From the NCBI GenBank assembly GCA_905215275.1, contig CAJMPE010000111.1, forward strand, positions 1 to 6,611: a stretch of DNA of 6,611 nt. The letters run 5' to 3'. The notes beneath the pieces were generated by a model. The model did no database searches. It saw nothing but the letters and a program-made list of their open reading frames with translations, and had not been told where the DNA came from. Positions 5,351 through 6,611 of the stretch are shown piece after piece; position 1 is the stretch's first letter, and every line of letters starts with the position of its first letter. The position numbers and the translations under genes were made by a program. The DNA is from an uncultured bacterium (lineage in GTDB: Bacteria; Actinomycetota; Coriobacteriia; Coriobacteriales; Coriobacteriaceae).

Positions 5351-6611
5351 CTAAAAACAGCTTGAACCATCAAAGCAATGCGTACAAACCTTACACTTAG
5401 GAAGGTCGATCGCCTCCACCAAGGTTTCCAGCGTATTAAACTTCAAGGAACTCAACCCGAAACGCTCGGCGATAATTCCGACCATCTTCTTATATTCCGG
5501 AGAGTCTGTCGTAGCATATTTATCCAGATTCTTATTCTCATCCCCTTCCAATTCCTTGATAATCTGACGAGTTATCAACTCCAAAGGACTCTTGGAAGAA
5601 GTAAAACCGATAAACGGGCAACTATAAATCAATGGAGGGCAAGCGATACGCATATGTACCTCTTTCGCCCCATAATCATATAAGATCTTCACGTTATCAC
5701 GAAGCTGTGTACCACGCACGATCGAGTCGTCGCAGAAAAGGATGCGTCTGCCTTCCAGCATCGCACGGTTCGGTATCAATTTCATCTTAGCCACCAAGGA
5801 ACGCATCTCTTGGTTAGCCGGGGTAAAACTACGAGGCCACGTCGGTGTATACTTAGCGATAGCCCGATGATAAGGCACCCCCTTACCTTCCGCATACCCC
5901 AAAGCCATACCCACACCGGAGTCCGGTATACCACAAGCGCAATCCACCTCCGAGTCATCCTTCTGCCCCATCTTATAGCCACTCATAAACCGGACATCCT
6001 CCACGTTCTTTCCCTCATAGCAAGAAACAGGGAATCCATAATATACCCAAAGGAAAGAGCAGATCTGCATCCCTTCATTCGGTTTACGCATCTGCTCCAT
6101 ACCATCGGCACGCAAACGGACGATCTCGCCCGGGCCTATAAATTTCTCGATCTCATAATCCAAGTTCGGAAGACTGCTGGACTCGCTGGTCGCCGCATAA
6201 GCCCCGTCTTTCCTTCCGATTACGATCGGCGTACGCCCCCATTTGTCACGGGCAGCGATAATACCATCCTCCGTCAGGAGCAACATGGAGCAAGAGCCCT
6301 TTATCTTATTGTAAACATTCTCAATGCCCTCCACGAAGTCCTTACCTTGTGTAATCAGCAAAGCGACTAACTCCGTCTGATTCGTTTTTCCTGAACTCAA
6401 TTCCGAAAAATGCATATTCGCCTTCAATAACTCATCCTCCAATTCGTCCAAGTTATTGATCTTCGCCACCGTCACGATCGCAAATTTTCCTAAGTGAGAG
6501 TTGATAACGATTGGCTGCGCATCCGTATCGCTGATAATACCGACCCCGGCATTTCCTTTGAATTTAGGAAGCCCCGGTTCAAACTTGGTGCGGAAATAAG
6601 AGCTTTCGAGA
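5351..6611 (-). CDS. PurF-like amidophosphoribosyltransferase paralogue, 3' part (start outside window)
   Basis: PurF makes phosphoribosylamine from PRPP and glutamine, the first step of purine synthesis. The frame runs off the right edge, so the N-terminus with the nucleophilic Cys is not seen; 419 complete codons plus TAG are visible. The annotated-looking GTG at 6475 is an internal Val. The C-terminal phosphoribosyltransferase domain is convincing: CGIPDSGVGMALGYAE, then RSFTPANQEMR, then the PRPP loop ILFCDDSIVRGT at 5708-5743. Cysteines at 6059-6061 (ICSFLWVYYG), 5618-5620 (YSCPFIG), 5384-5386 and 5375-5377 (CTHCF) match the four Fe-S ligands of Bacillus subtilis PurF. The glutaminase domain has lost its usual glutamine-binding residues, so I leave the symbol empty: this may be a second, specialised PurF homologue of Bacteroidales rather than the purine enzyme. 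It precedes pepT by 55 bases on the same strand, possibly as an operon. Composition is AT-richer than the left part. Confidence 0.85.
   Translation of the reverse strand, partial: LESSYFRTKFEPGLPKFKGNAGVGIISDTDAQPIVINSHLGKFAIVTVAKINNLDELEDELLKANMHFSELSSGKTNQTELVALLITQGKDFVEGIENVYNKIKGSCSMLLLTEDGIIAARDKWGRTPIVIGRKDGAYAATSESSSLPNLDYEIEKFIGPGEIVRLRADGMEQMRKPNEGMQICSFLWVYYGFPVSCYEGKNVEDVRFMSGYKMGQKDDSEVDCACGIPDSGVGMALGYAEGKGVPYHRAIAKYTPTWPRSFTPANQEMRSLVAKMKLIPNRAMLEGRRILFCDDSIVRGTQLRDNVKILYDYGAKEVHMRIACPPLIYSCPFIGFTSSKSPLELITRQIIKELEGDENKNLDKYATTDSPEYKKMVGIIAERFGLSSLKFNTLETLVEAIDLPKCKVCTHCFDGSSCF

Noticed and set aside
5810..6370. A 186-codon open frame on the plus strand, opposite the PurF-like gene
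   Set aside because: It overlaps the PRPP-transferase and glutaminase domains read on the minus strand and has no ribosome site or known motif.

Overview
The window looks like two different gut bacteria joined inside one gene. Positions 1 to about 4750 are GC-rich: 60-base rows I counted gave 37/60 G+C at 601-660 and 38/60 at 4681-4740. Codons there mostly end in G or C, and genes carry Shine-Dalgarno-like sequences. Together with the atpD-atpC-murA-LCP gene content this suggests an actinobacterium of the Coriobacteriia, most likely Collinsella-like (inference; no search was run). From about 4770 to 6611 composition drops (25/60 at 4861-4920, 22/60 at 5521-5580, 30/60 at 6121-6180). TTA, GGA and CAA codons become common, Shine-Dalgarno sequences disappear, and the proteins resemble Bacteroidales (Parabacteroides/Bacteroides) versions.

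Layout. The 3' end of atpD (F1 beta subunit) and a complete atpC (epsilon subunit) end the ATP synthase operon. An intrinsic terminator follows at 1123-1161. Only 13 bases later murA starts at a TTG codon; it makes the first committed enzyme of peptidoglycan synthesis and has Asp instead of the usual catalytic Cys. An LCP-family (LytR-CpsA-Psr) membrane protein follows 12 bases after murA and probably shares its transcript, so the pair joins peptidoglycan precursor synthesis with attachment of polymers to the wall. The gene-free stretch 3695-4080 holds a short hairpin, the terminator of the murA-LCP unit, a regularly spaced GGGGAC repeat array, and the terminator of the convergent pepT gene.

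On the minus strand, pepT (peptidase T) reads from 5295 to 4081 as one intact frame. Its N-terminal half is Bacteroidales-like and its C-terminal half Coriobacteria-like, with the switch at about 4744-4767 in a conserved active-site stretch. Upstream of it, 55 bases away and on the same strand, is the 3' part of a PurF-like amidophosphoribosyltransferase paralogue. That protein keeps the PRPP-binding and Fe-S cysteine motifs but has lost the recognisable glutamine-binding residues of its glutaminase domain.

The simplest explanation of the two-genome pattern is a metagenome assembly chimera between orthologous pepT genes. Recombination after transfer is the alternative. I see no new multi-gene system. 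The points most worth checking are the pepT join, the degenerate glutaminase domain, the 28-base GGGGAC array and the Cys-to-Asp MurA.
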